From: Devosia sp. A8/3-2
Lineage (GTDB): Bacteria > Pseudomonadota > Alphaproteobacteria > Rhizobiales > Devosiaceae
Assembly: GCA_025452255.1 (NCBI GenBank)
Contig: CP104974.1
Location: 3,574,156 to 3,638,155 of the forward strand
Reading direction: 5' to 3'
DNA: 64,000 nucleotides
Made by a program: the position numbers and the translations under genes
The notes under the pieces: model-generated
Told to the model about the DNA's origin: nothing
The model's database searches: none
The model's input: only the letters and a program-made list of their open reading frames with translations
Part shown: positions 40,590 through 52,238 of the stretch, piece by piece
Layout: each line of letters begins with the position of its first letter
Position numbering within the stretch: position 1 is the first letter of the stretch

Positions 40590-42233
40590 CTACCTTGCGG
40601 CAAGCCGAGTGTTGTAGAAGCTGGGACGCGCCACCGCGTCAAAGCTGATGCCATGCACATAGGGCGCGCCGGCAAAGACCTGCGGTTCTTCAAAGAACGG
40701 GATCACATAGGCCTGATCGAGCAGATAGGTCTGGGCCTCGCCGGACAGTTCGAGCCGCTTGGCAGTGCCGGGCTCGGAGGCAATGGCCAGCAGCAGCTTG
40801 TTGAGGTCTTCATCGACGAATTGCGCATTGGGATTGAGCCCGCCCTTTTGCAGCAGGGCATCGCGATTGGTGGGGTAAAAATTGGATTTGATCACGTCCG
40901 GATCGGCGCGGCCGACCATAGCCGAGCGGACCGGCGTCTTGAGCGGATCGAGCTGGTCGGTGGTGGCGCTGCCGGCATCGCCTGCCAGCACGTTGAGCTT
41001 GACGCCGACTCGGGCCCATTGCTGGCTAACCAGCTGGAAGGTGGCGCGGCTCTGCGGCTGGGGCAGCGATTCATAGACGCTGAGCTCAAGCTTGACGCCA
41101 TCCTTCTCACGGATGCCATCGGCACCCGGGACCCAGCCGGCTTCCTCAAGCAGGGCCTTGGCCTTTTCAGGGTCATAGGCGAGCTTGGCGGAGAGATCGA
41201 CATAGCCCAGAGCGGTCGAGGCGATGACCGAAGTGGCCTTGGGGTAATGCGAGGAGAAGAGCGTCGAGACGATCTCATCGGTATTGGTGGCGGCAGTCAG
41301 CGCCCGGCGGACGCGGATATCGGCGACCAGCGGATTGTCGGGGCGGAAGACGGCATTGTTGTTGACGCCGCGTGTTGGCGCGGAGTGGATCAGATAGCCC
41401 TGCGCCTCGACACGGGGCTCGTCATAGGCCTGAATCTGGCGGATGAAATCGGCCTGTCCGGCGAGCAGCGCGCCGATGCGGACGCTGTCTTCGGGAGTGA
41501 TGATATATTGGATGGCATCGAGATAGGCGCGGCCCTGATGCTCGAAGCTCTTGGGGCCCAGGCGTAATCTTCGCGGGCCTTGAGATTGAGGCTCTGGCCC
41601 GGGGTTTCGCTTTCGACCACGAAGGCGCCTGAGCCGATGATCTTGGTGGCGTCGCCCAGCTCGTTGAAGGGCAGATCGAGCGTGGCGGGGGACACCGAGC
41701 CCGACCCGATGACCGAAGTGCCCTGCAGGAAGCCGAGAGCGGGTGCCTTGAAGACGAATTTGACGGTCAGCGGATCGATGACTTCGCTGTGGTCGTAATT
41801 GGTGATGACTTCGGAAATGGGATAGCCCAGCTCCTTATTGCCCGAGCCGAAGGTGTCGAAATTCTTGGCAACGGCCGCCGCATCGAGCGGGGTGCCGTCG
41901 GAGAAGGTGACGCCGGGGCGGAGCTTGAAGGTATATTCGGTGGCGTCGGCATTGATCTCCCAGCTTTCGGCGAGCCGGGGTTCGTTCTTGAGCGTCTCGG
42001 GGTTCTGCCGAGTCAGCTTGTCGGTGATCTGGTTGAGAATGCCGCTATTGGGGTAAAACCGCCCGCTGGCGGGTAGAGATTGGTGTGGGCCTGCTGCTCG
42101 AGATAGACCAGCGTGCCACCCTGCACTGGGGTTTCTGGGCATGCAGCGCCATGCTTGAGACGCCAACCAGCAGCAGGGCCGAAAGAGCTGCGCCAGCAAA
42201 ACGCCTCGCGCTCGGAAGAAAAATTCGTGACAC
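40590..42233 (-). CDS. ABC substrate-binding protein, KPN_01854 family-like (three indels)
   Basis: About 547 residues, SBP_bac_5 (DppA/OppA) fold. A signal peptide (FAGAALSALLLVGVSSMAL) is followed by VQGGTLVYLEQQAHTNLYPP, the family motif ATEYTFKLRPGVTFSDGTPL and DPVVADIRVRRAL-type text near 41300 (NPLVADIRVRRALTAATN). The start is GTG at 42233 with AAGGAA upstream. Indels: 42125 (two extra bases at a CGAA), 42060 (one T lost) and 41560 (one G lost at CCTGGGG). First gene of the seven-gene operon ending at 34763. Ligand unknown. Confidence 0.83.
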
Positions 42234-42441
42234 AGCAGGTTCCTTTCAACCAGTGGAGGGCTTGCCTCCCGCTATGTCCAAAATGCTATTCCGATCCGGC
42301 TCGAACTCAATAATGTCTATTAAATTGGTAGGCTATATTGAGAAGGAAGACGGCAAAGGCGATGCGCCGCTCGGCGTGCTGTTAGAAATTCTTCGTCGTG
42401 CGGAAAGATAAGCCATTCCCGGGGGCCGGCTTGGGCATGGC

Positions 42442-42471
42442 AAAACGGCGTCCCCGATTTGGGAACGCCGT
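42442..42471 (-). terminator. Terminator after the aldo/keto reductase gene
   Basis: On the minus strand ACGGCGTTCCC and GGGGACGCCGT pair around AAATC and are followed by TTTTG, 12 bases after the stop codon at 42484. Confidence 0.75.
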
Positions 42472-42483
42472 GATTGGGGCGGA

Positions 42484-43508
42484 TCACTTCCAGCAGGGCT
42501 TGCCGTCCATCATGCCGCTGGTGGTTGCGGCTTCGATGGTCGACAGTTCGTCGGGGGAGAAATCGAGCTGTTGCAGGGCGCCGAGATTGTCGTGCAGCTG
42601 GGCGAGCGTGCGCACGCCGATCAGGGCGGAGGTCATCTCCTTGCGGCGAAGGACCCGGGCGAGCGCGAGCTGGGGCAGGCTCTGGCCGCGGGCCTTGGCT
42701 ATGGCGGCGAGTTTGCCCACGGCGTCGAGCGTTTCAGGGCGGATATTGGCCGCCTTGAGGAAGGGATTGTTGGAGGTGCCACGGGCGCCATCGGTGTCGC
42801 CGGTATTGTATTTGCCCGACAGAATGCCTTGCGCCGGGGGCGAGAAGGCAATCATGCCGATGCCGAGTTCACCGCAGGCGTCGATGGTCTTGTCATTCTC
42901 GATCCAGCGGTTGAGCATGGAATAGCTGGGCTGGTGCAGGATGCAGGGGACGCCCGAGGATTTCAGGATGGCGTGGGCTCGGCGGGTTTCCTCGACCGGA
43001 TAGTTGGAAATGCCGACATAAAGCGCCTTGCCCCGGGCCACGATATGGGCGAGCGCGCCCATGGTTTCTTCCAGCGGGGTATTGGGATCGAAGCGGTGGG
43101 AATAGAAGATATCGACATAGTCGAGGCCCGAGCGTTTCAGGCTCTGGTCGCAACTGGCGATCAGGTTCTTGCGGCTGCCCCATTCGCCATAGGGGCCCTC
43201 CCACATATTGTAGCCGGCCTTGGAGGAGACGATGATTTCATCGCGATAGGGGCGGAAATCGTGGGCCATGACCAGACCGAACAGCTCCTCGGCGGAGCCG
43301 GGAGGGGGCCGTAATTGTTGGCGAGATCGAAATGGGTGATGCCGGCGTCGAAGGCGGCGCCCGAGATTTCGAAGGCGGATGGGTAATCGCGGGTGCCGCC
43401 GAAATTCTGCCACAGGCCCGAGCTGATGACGGGGAGCTTGAGCCCCGAACGGCCGGCATGGCGGTATTGCATGGTTTCGTAACGGCCTGAAGCGGCGCTG
43501 TAAGTCAT
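42484..43508 (-). CDS. Aldo/keto reductase, L-glyceraldehyde 3-phosphate reductase-like (one indel)
   Basis: About 341 residues. It begins MTYSAASGRYETMQYRHAGR and carries the AKR motifs HFDLANNYGPPPGSAEE (catalytic D/Y region), the KAGYNMWEGPYGEWGSRK segment distinctive of the YghZ/Gpr subgroup, DIFYSHRFDPNTPLEETM and AFSPPAQGILSGKY. NADPH-dependent carbonyl reduction. One C is lost near 43305. Last gene of the CUT1 sugar importer operon, 30 bases after the ATPase. Confidence 0.87.
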
Positions 43509-43538
43509 GAAAATGTCCAGTCTGAAGTGAAGTTCAGC

Positions 43539-44599
<1,061 letters not shown>

Positions 44600-44600
<1 letters not shown>

Positions 44601-45547
44601 TATGCGGCCCTCATCGAGACGATATCGACTGGCAGGTCCGGGCTCTTGACGTAGTCGATCAGCGCCAGCAGCGGCAGCTGGTCGTGGCGGCCCGAGCTGT
44701 CATAGATGGAGCGGCAGGTGGTGGCGATATCGACACCGGCATTCTGGCTGACGAAATATTTGGCCGAGGCGGGATATTTCAGAATTGATCGAGTGCTCGG
44801 CAATGGCCAGCACTTGCTGGATTTTGAGGGCGGTGGCGCGATCCTTGTCGAAATTGATCGATACCCATTGCACCAGCTCGGGATAGAGATTGGCGGCGTA
44901 GCTGGAAAAGCCATGCCCGCCGGCTTCGAGCGTGTCGATGAGAGTGCCCATCTGGGTGTTGAAGAATTTGAGGCCCGAGCCCTTGGTGGCGGCGAGTTTC
45001 TGCTTCATCAGGTCGAGATTGTGGCAGGTGTCCTTGTGGAACAGCACGCGGCCGGTGCTGGCGGCCCAGCCCAGATCGTCAGGGGCAACACCGCGCTTAT
45101 AGGGGCGCGGGCATTCGTAAAAGCCCGGGGGATAGTGCCGGTCTGGGCCAACACCTGCTCGACGCGGCCGCGCCAAACGGCGTTGGTTTCGCCTTCATCG
45201 GCAATCAGGCACGGTAGCAGCACCACGGCGGTGACGCCGGTATCGGCAATGGCCTTGACGGCGTCGGCCTGTTCGGACGGTGCGGAGCCCGCCACAGCCG
45301 AGGCGATGACCGGTACGCGGCCAGCGGCGCGCTTGGCCACGCGGGTGGCCAGCTCGACCCGCTCTTCCGGGCTCATCTGGTAGATTTCGCTCGACAGGCA
45401 GACGGTGAAAATGCCGGCGACCACGGCGGTTGCGTAATAATCGACCAGCGCATCGACGCCAGCCCAATCGATGGAGCGATCGGTGTTGAAGGGGGTGAGC
45501 ATGACCGGCCGAGCGCCGTTGGGGATGAGGTCTTTGGAATTGGACAT
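44600..45547 (-). CDS. Dihydrodipicolinate synthase/N-acetylneuraminate lyase family protein (two indels)
   Basis: About 315 residues of the DapA-type class I aldolase TIM barrel. It has [20 protein letters not shown], a [19 protein letters not shown] region in place of the usual GTTGE motif, TAVVLLPCL and [11 protein letters not shown]. The catalytic Lys/Tyr pair is not securely placed by eye; [10 protein letters not shown] (after correction) supplies the family Tyr region. Indels: one C lost near 45125, an extra T near 44785. It lies inside a sugar importer operon, so it probably cleaves or dehydrates a sugar acid; substrate unknown. Confidence 0.78.
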
Positions 45548-45564
45548 GGCAGTTTTCCTTTGCG

Positions 45565-46446
45565 TCAGCCCTTGACGGAGCCGGAGATGAGATCGAGCCG
45601 CCAATAGCGCTGCAACAGCAGGAACAGGGCGACGAGCGGAAGAATGGAGAGGAAGGCGCCGGTGATGATGAATGAGTACATCCCCGGCTGTTCGGTGCCG
45701 GCATTGAGCATGGTGTAGAGCCCCACAGTCAGGGGGAAGAGGCGCTCATCGGACAGCATCAGGAAGGGCAGCAGGAAATTGTTCCAGATGCCGATGAACT
45801 GCAGCAGGAAGACTGTGATGAGGCCGGGGATCATCGGGGCAAGACCGATGGAGAAGAAGATGCGGCCTTCGCTCGCACCATCGACGCGACCGGCTTCAAG
45901 CAATTCGTCATGCACCACGGCATTGGCATAGATGCGGCAGAGATAAATGCCGAGCGGGGACAGGATTGAGGGGATCAACACGCCCCAATAGGTGCCTGCC
46001 AGCCCGATCTTGCTCATCAGCAGATATTGCGGCACGGCCAGCACCACGCCGGGGATCAGCACCGCGCCGAGCAGGAAGGCGAAGACCACATTCTTGCCAG
46101 CGAAGTTGTATTTGGCGAGGCCATAGCCCGCCGCCGCCGAGACGATGGTGGAAAGCGAGGCGCCACCCACGGCAAAGAGCAGCGAATTGAAGGTCCACAG
46201 CCAATAGCGGCCACCGCGGTAATTGGAGAGGCCGACAATGTTGTCGATGAAGCCGCCCGTAAAGCCCGGCATGAAGGAGGGCAGCGCGAAAAGCTCGCCG
46301 GGATATTTGCTCGTCGCCGCCACCAGCCAATAGAGCGGCATGAGGCAATAAAGCGCCCCGATGAACAGGATAATGGTCGGCAGCCGGGCAATGCGGCGGT
46401 GATGGCTGCGTGCTCGTTTCCGAGCGCTGGTGATATCCGTGGTCAT
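45565..46446 (-). CDS. CUT1-type sugar ABC permease (MalG-like)
   Basis: Intact, 293 residues, six membrane segments. It has LYCLMPLYWLVAATSK, the EAA loop EAGRVDGASEGRIFFSIGLAP, YAAGYGLAKYNF-type text (AAGYGLAKYNFAGKN) and a C-terminal RYWRLDLISGSVKG. The ATG at 46446 overlaps the malF-like stop (ATGA). Confidence 0.9.
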   Translation of the reverse strand: MTTDITSARKRARSHHRRIARLPTIILFIGALYCLMPLYWLVAATSKYPGELFALPSFMPGFTGGFIDNIVGLSNYRGGRYWLWTFNSLLFAVGGASLSTIVSAAAGYGLAKYNFAGKNVVFAFLLGAVLIPGVVLAVPQYLLMSKIGLAGTYWGVLIPSILSPLGIYLCRIYANAVVHDELLEAGRVDGASEGRIFFSIGLAPMIPGLITVFLLQFIGIWNNFLLPFLMLSDERLFPLTVGLYTMLNAGTEQPGMYSFIITGAFLSILPLVALFLLLQRYWRLDLISGSVKG

Positions 46447-47370
46447 GCCATGCCTCCGGCGGCACGGCGGCGCGTTATCCAGAACAGGACGATGGACGAC
46501 ACGATGGTGATCAGGGCGATGAGCATGGCCGAGGCCGCCCCGCCATAGACGTTCTGCGCGACGAAGGTGTCGCGATAGACCAGCATCATCGGCACCCGGG
46601 TGGAGGACAGCGCATCGGTGAGCGGGGCCGGGGTCGTGGGTTCGGAGAAGGTCTGGATAGTGCCGATCAGCGAGAACAGGCCAGTCAGCACCAGCGCCGG
46701 GAGCAGCAGGGGCAATTTGATGTCGCGGGCAATCTGCCATTCGTTGCAGCCATCGACGCGGGCGGCGTCATAAAGCTCGGAGCCGATGCCACGCAGGGCG
46801 GTGTAGAGAATGACCATGTTGAAGCCGACACCGCCCCAGATATTGATATTAGCGATGGACCAGAACACGCTGTCGTGGGTGAAGAAATTGGGTTGCGGCA
46901 GGCCCAGATTGGCCGCCAATTCGTGGAACGGGCTGACGCCGGGCAGATACATGAACCCCCACATCAGCGAGGCGATGACGCCGGGCACGGCAAAGGGCAG
47001 GAAGATGGAAATGCGCGAAAACCGCGCCAGCCGCACGCGGGGTATCGAGCAGCAGGGCAAAGAGCAGCGCCGGGCCCAGCGTGATGGGAATGGTGATGGC
47101 GCCCAGCCAGAGCATGCGGCCAAAGCCGGCCCAGAGTTCGGGATTGAACGCGGCCGTCACGTAATTGGCGAAACCGACAAAGGTCTCCTCGCGCCGCCCC
47201 AGCCCGCCGCCGGCCACCTTGATGCCCCGCAGGCTCTGCAGGATGGAATAGATGAAGGGCGCGACGATCATGGTCAGCGACAGGATGATGGCCGGGCCGA
47301 CAAACAGCCGGGGCGCCAGCGGATGGACGGCGCGATAGCGCCGCTTGGCAGGGGTTTTCGGTGTCGTCAT
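46443..47370 (-). CDS. CUT1-type sugar ABC permease (MalF-like, one indel)
   Basis: About 309 residues. It has LFVGPAIILSLTMIVAPFIY, SIFLPFAVPGVIASLMWGFM and the EAA loop DAARVDGCNEWQIARDIKLP. An extra C near 47042 shifts the frame. It is 77 bases after the binding-protein gene and overlaps the malG-like gene. Confidence 0.88.
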
Positions 47371-47447
47371 GGACTTAAAACTTCCGGCAGGCCGCCCAGA
47401 GAGCGGAGCGCCGAAGCGCCCTGCCCTTTCCGGGAGGAAACATTGGA

Positions 47448-48750
47448 TCAGCGAGCCGCTTCGATCACGTTGTAGCCCCGGCTCTTCATGTCATCGAAGG
47501 TGACTTTCTGAACCACGTCGAGCACGTCGGCGAAGCTGGACTTGTTCTGCACGGCCTCGCCCATGGCGTTGACATAGGCATCGAACGCAATGCCGCGATT
47601 GGGACCCCGGGAGACTGTGGGGGTTGCCGCGTCGATCTCACCGGCCAATTCGTAGAAATTCGTCGCATCGGGGATAAAGGCAGGCGCTTCCTGCAGCTGG
47701 GGCAGCTTGCGGGCCGCAAGATTGGCCGGCCAGATATTCATCAGTCGCACATAGGCGGCCAGCGCCTCTTCATTATTGGTAATCCAAATGGCAAACTTCT
47801 TGGCCTCTTCGGGATGCTTGGTCAGCGCGGAGACAGCCGTGGCACTGCCGCCGGTGACGCCACCGGAATATTGCGCGCCGACGCCTTCGCTCCAGCGCGG
47901 TAGCGGAATGGCGGCCCAATCACCCAGCGTATCGGGCGCCAGATTCTGGATCAGTGGCGGCGCCCAGACGGCGCTGATAATGCCGATAATGTTGCCATTG
48001 GCGATGGCGGCGCCCCATTCGGGGCTGAAGGCCTGCATGCCGGAGACAGCATCCGTGGTGACCAGATCCTGCCAGAAGCTCGCGACTTTCTTGGCTTCGG
48101 GCCCGTTAATGTCCACGGTCCACTGATCGCCCTCGAGCGACCACCATTTGGCGCCGACCTGATGGGTGAGCGCGGCCATGGTGCCGGCGTCACCGGTGGA
48201 AAACTGCGTGAGATATTTGGTCGGGTCGGCAGCGCACAGCCTTGGCCGCCTCGCCGAATTCTTCCCGAGTCTTGGGTGGCTCGATCTTGAGTTCGGCCAG
48301 CAGATCCTTGCGGTAGAAGAAATACATGGGCGAGGTGCCCTGCGGGGTGGCCCGTGTAGTGCCATCGAAGGTGACAAGGTTCCGGGCGACTGGGGCGATC
48401 TGGTCCTTGATCGGAGCCATTTCGGGTGTGATGTCGGCGACCAGCCCATTGACGATCAGGGCGGGCAGATCGCCATAGGTGACATTGGTCACATCGGGCG
48501 GATTGCCCGCCGTATGGGCTGCCGACAGTTTCTGGACGATTTCATTGGCGCCGGCGGCACGGCTGACCGTGACGTGAATATCCGGGTTCTGCTCATTCCA
48601 GATGGCGATGACTTCATCGATATGGGGCGCCCAGTTCCAATAGGTCAGCTCGACCTTGTCCCGGGACAGGGCCGGACTGGCGAGCAGCACAGCGCCGAGG
48701 CTGGCGGCAAGCAGATTTCGCGCGGCGCGGACGCCGGTTGGAAGTGTCAT
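47448..48750 (-). CDS. CUT1-type sugar-binding protein (MalE-like, one indel)
   Basis: About 434 residues, SBP_bac_1 fold. A signal peptide (NLLAASLGAVLLASPALS) precedes VELTYWNWAPHIDEVIAIWN, NPDIHVTVSRAAG and SPMYFFYRKDLLAE. The frame breaks near 48235, where a GCGCGC run appears two bases short. First gene of the operon binding protein-MalF-MalG-aldolase-ATPase-reductase, divergent from an AraC gene. Confidence 0.88.
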
Positions 48751-48941
48751 GAATCTCTCCTCCGAAGCAGCCGCCGCAGGGCGGCTCTCGTATCTTGTTC
48801 GGTGCAGACCGGAACGGCGCAGGCATCTGGCGCGGCGGGGTTATCCCCCTGCCCGGCTCAGCTTTTTGTTTGCGCTCGTTTCAGGCTGTCCCTAACCTAG
48901 AGGAGCAGAACGAAGCCGTCTCTCTGGATGGGAATAAGCAA

Positions 48942-49841
48942 TTGTGGAATGGTAAGACGCAGCAGAAAAGGGCTTGGACGCAGCTCACCCATGAGCTGGA
49001 ACGCGTGCCCACGAGCACGGTCGCCGCTGCCAATACGTCCTGCGATATGCCGTTTCCGCATTGGCATGCGCAGGTCGAAGTCAATTTCATCTATTCGGGC
49101 GCGATGACCTATCGCATGGCCAGCCATACGGTGGATCTGGTGGGAGGCGATCTCTGCATTTTCTGGGGCGGGCAACCGCATCAGGCCATCCATTTCGAGC
49201 CGGGGACCGAGCTTATCGCCATCCACCTGCCGCTGGTGCATTTCTTCCGGCTGCGCCTCGCCGCAGACCTGATGCATCGGCTGACGCGGGGCGCGACTGT
49301 CGTCACACGGCAGGAGGGGCATGCCGATGAGGAGACGTTCCGCCGGCTGACACTTTATATGCGCAGGGACGATCCGATGCGGCGCGAGCACGCGATCGAC
49401 GAATTGTTGATGCGGATCAACCGCATCAATTTCGAGCCCTATCGGCTGGTCGATGCCGAGGGCGGCGGGGCCAGCGCAGGCGAGCCGCTCGATCCGCATT
49501 CCTTCCGCAATGTCATCGATATCTGCGCCTATATCACCGAGAATTTCCACGACGATATCGGCTCGGTCGATGTGGCCTCGTTCGTTGAGATCCATCCCAA
49601 ATACGCCATGAGCGTATTCAAGAAATCAACGGGGATGACGCTGAACGAGTACATCACCCTGCTGCGCCTGAGCTATGCGCAGTCGCTGCTGATGGAGGAT
49701 GATCTGACCATTCTCGATGTGGCGATGGAAAGCGGGTTTGGCTCGCTGAGCGCGTTCAGCCAGTCGTTCCGCAAGGTCACCGGGCAATCCGCGTCGGATT
49801 TCCGGCGCGAGCGGACGCTGGGGAGTTCGCTGGTCGCCTAG
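48942..49841 (+). CDS. AraC-family transcriptional regulator
   Basis: Intact. An N-terminal cupin-like arm (MPFPHWHAQVEVNFIYSGAM, GDLCIFWGGQPHQAIHF) is joined to a C-terminal double helix-turn-helix (NVIDICAYITENFHDDIGSV, LTILDVAMESGFGSLSAFSQ, FRKVTGQSASDFR). The start is uncertain: the frame is open from a TTG at 48795, but TTG at 48942 gives the usual length of about 300 residues and leaves room for divergent promoters. It probably activates the neighbouring sugar importer operon. Confidence 0.82.
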   Translation: MWNGKTQQKRAWTQLTHELERVPTSTVAAANTSCDMPFPHWHAQVEVNFIYSGAMTYRMASHTVDLVGGDLCIFWGGQPHQAIHFEPGTELIAIHLPLVHFFRLRLAADLMHRLTRGATVVTRQEGHADEETFRRLTLYMRRDDPMRREHAIDELLMRINRINFEPYRLVDAEGGGASAGEPLDPHSFRNVIDICAYITENFHDDIGSVDVASFVEIHPKYAMSVFKKSTGMTLNEYITLLRLSYAQSLLMEDDLTILDVAMESGFGSLSAFSQSFRKVTGQSASDFRRERTLGSSLVA

Positions 49842-50557
49842 CTGAAAAAACCGAAAATCAGCGGGGCGAGGAAGGCTGTGGCGAGGCCGTTGAGGGCCAT
49901 GGCGAGGCCGGCGAAGGTGCCGGCGACGGAGTTGACACGGAAGGCGCGAGCGGTGCCGATGCCGTGGGAGGTGAGGCCGGCGGCGAAGCCTCTTGCGGCG
50001 TAGTCGGTGATTTTCAGGGCGTTCATCAGGGGGGTGACGATTACGGCGCCCAATATGCCGGTGGCGATGACCAGCACGGCGGTGAGGGCCGGTTCGCCAC
50101 CGATCTGGCCGGCAATGCCGACCGCGATGCCGGCGGTGACCGATTTGGGGACCAGTGCGAGGACGATGGCGGGGGCGGCGCCGAGCAATATGGCGATGCC
50201 GGTGGCGGAGAGCATGGCGAAGGGGGCGCCGACGGCCGGGGACGCCGGGATTGGCAGGGCTTTGGCTTTGACCAATTGGCGGCTGCGGTAGAGGGGCACG
50301 GCCGGGGCGACGGTTGCGGGGCCAAGGATGAAGTGGATGAATTGGGCGCCGTCGAAATAGGTGTCGTAGCCGGTGTTGGTCAGGCGGAGGACCGGGACGA
50401 TGACGACTATGGTGATCAGCACCGGATTGACGACCGGGTGGTAGCCGCTGCGCTTGGCGACCCATTGGGCGGCGAGGAAGGTGCCGATGGTGAGCGTGAG
50501 CCAGAGCAAGGGGCTGGCGGCGAGATAGACCCAGAGGTCGAAATTCGGGGGCGTCAT
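49838..50557 (-). CDS. lrgB: LrgB/CidB family membrane protein
   Basis: Intact, 239 residues with about seven hydrophobic segments. Family regions are HFILGPATVAPAVPLYR, GAPFAMLSATGIAILLGAAP and the conserved GTARAFRVNSVAGTFAGLAM. LrgB-type proteins work with LrgA in murein hydrolase control or, in some bacteria, transport of small carboxylates. It overlaps lrgA by four bases and ends overlapping the convergent AraC gene. Confidence 0.85.
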   Translation of the reverse strand: MTPPNFDLWVYLAASPLLWLTLTIGTFLAAQWVAKRSGYHPVVNPVLITIVVIVPVLRLTNTGYDTYFDGAQFIHFILGPATVAPAVPLYRSRQLVKAKALPIPASPAVGAPFAMLSATGIAILLGAAPAIVLALVPKSVTAGIAVGIAGQIGGEPALTAVLVIATGILGAVIVTPLMNALKITDYAARGFAAGLTSHGIGTARAFRVNSVAGTFAGLAMALNGLATAFLAPLIFGFFS

Positions 50558-50934
50558 GGCTGGGTCTCCTTGGCCGGCAGCAGGCGGCTGACAAAGCGGA
50601 AGACGGCGACGGTGACGATGAGGGTCAGCACGGTCGAGACGATGAGGGCGGCGACCGGGGCCGAGCCATTGTCGAAGATCAATTGATAGTGCTGGGAGAT
50701 GCCGACGCCGGCCGGGATGAAGACGAGGCCCAGATTGGCGAGCAGGCCATCGGCGGATTTGGCGACGGGGCCGGTTTCGGCTGATGCCGCGCCTCGGCGC
50801 CAGCCCCGGAGGGCGAGCAGGGCGAAGAGCAGGACTATGCCGATGACCGGGCCGGGAATGGGCAGGCCCGAGCCCCGCGCGATGATTTCGCCAACGAGTT
50901 GGCAGGCCAACAGGATGAATAGTCCGAACAGCAT
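50554..50934 (-). CDS. lrgA: LrgA/CidA family holin-like protein
   Basis: Intact, 126 residues, four hydrophobic segments: LFILLACQLVGEIIARGSGL, GPVIGIVLLFALLALRG, NLGLVFIPAGVGISQHY and VSTVLTLIVTVAVFRFVSRL. Typical LrgA. Followed by lrgB; 54 bases after the amidohydrolase gene. Confidence 0.88.
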   Translation of the reverse strand: MLFGLFILLACQLVGEIIARGSGLPIPGPVIGIVLLFALLALRGWRRGAASAETGPVAKSADGLLANLGLVFIPAGVGISQHYQLIFDNGSAPVAALIVSTVLTLIVTVAVFRFVSRLLPAKETQP

Positions 50935-50988
50935 GGGCGACTCCTTTTCAGGTGCCGAAACCTAGCACGATGACCCCAGCTCGGAGTG

Positions 50989-52224
50989 CTACTGCAAGTG
51001 GTTCTTGGCAAAAGTCCCGCGCGTCATGATGGCGGACATGTGGGCGCCGTCGCCTTGCAGCAGGCCGATGTCGCTGAGGGGGTTGCCGTTGATGACCAGC
51101 AGGTCCGCGGAGGCGCCGGGGGCGATGGTGCCGGCTTCGCCTTCGAGGCGGCAGAGTTTTGCGCCGATGATCGTGGCGGAGCGGATAATCTCGGCGGGGG
51201 TGAGCACTTTGGCGAGGATTTCGAATTCCATGCAGTGATATTTGCGGAGTTGGCCCAGAAGGTCGGACCCGAAGGCCATGGGCAGGCCGGCGTCGCGCAT
51301 CACTTCCAGCGAGCGCAGGCCGCCGCTGCGGACGACCTCGATCTTGGCGAATTCGGCGGCGCCGAGGCCGAGCGCCTCGCCTTCGAGCGCCGGGGCGTCA
51401 TAGGCAACGAGAGTGGGGACGGCGATGCAGCCTTTTCGGCGGCAAGCTTGGCGGTTTCGGGTCCGATCAGGTTGCAATGTTCGAGCGAATGGACGCCCAA
51501 TTCGACGCAGCGGCGAATGGCCTTGTCGGTATAGACATGGGCCGAGACATAGAGCCCGGCATTGTCGGCCTCTTCCACCATAGCGAGGATTTCCTCGTGG
51601 GAATATTGGATGGAATGGATCGGGTCATTGGGCGAGGACACGCCGCCATTGGCCATGACCTTGATGAAATTGGCGCCCTCTTTGATCATGGTGCGGCAGG
51701 CGGCGCGGACATTGTCGACGCCATCGACGATGAGGCCCATCGAGCCCAGCCGATCCGAGAATATGCCGGGCCGATCATCGGTGCGTGGGCGCAGATCGGC
51801 GTGGCCGCCAGTGGTGGTCAGGCCTTTGCCGCAGATGACGAGGCGCGGGCCGGGGATCAGGCCCTCGTTGACCGCGCGCACCGAGGCCGTAATCGGCGCC
51901 GCCCAAATCGCGGAGCGTGGTGAAGCCGCGCCGCAGCGCCTCGTTCATCACGCGGGCCGCGCGCAGGGCGGCAAGCGAGGATGGGGCAGTCATATTGGCC
52001 CAGAGGTCGAGCGTTTCGGCCACGACATGGACGTGGCAATCGATCAGGCCGGGCATGATGGTTCGGCCGCCCAGAGCGATTTCGATGGTGTTGGAGGGGG
52101 CGGCAAGGCTTGTACCGACAGCGGCAATGCGGTCGCCGGTGACCAGCACGTCGAGGCCGTCGCGCAAGATACCGGCCTCGGCATCGAGGACGCGGCCGCC
52201 GGTGAAGAGATAGCTTTGGGTCAT
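50989..52224 (-). CDS. Amidohydrolase family protein, imidazolonepropionase/prolidase-like (two indels)
   Basis: About 411 residues. The metal-dependent amidohydrolase barrel shows GRTIMPGLIDCHVHV (HxH metal pair), GANFIKVMANGGVSSPND (carboxylated Lys region), YVSAHVYTDKAIRRCVELG and HSLEHCNLIG, LPMAFGSDLLG (Asp) and the C-terminal GASADLLVINGNPL. It is of the Xaa-Pro/iminodipeptidase-like subgroup. Indels: 51893 (GGCCTGGTG reads GGCCTCGGTG) and 51432 (one G lost). It directly follows an OppF gene, suggesting it hydrolyses an imported peptide-like or lactam compound. Confidence 0.85.
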
Positions 52225-52238
52225 GACCGGTCTCTTGG

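Noticed and set aside
42085-42411. A 108-codon plus-strand frame at the start of the binding-protein gene.
   Set aside because: Most of it is antisense to the signal-peptide region of the binding protein and lacks motifs.
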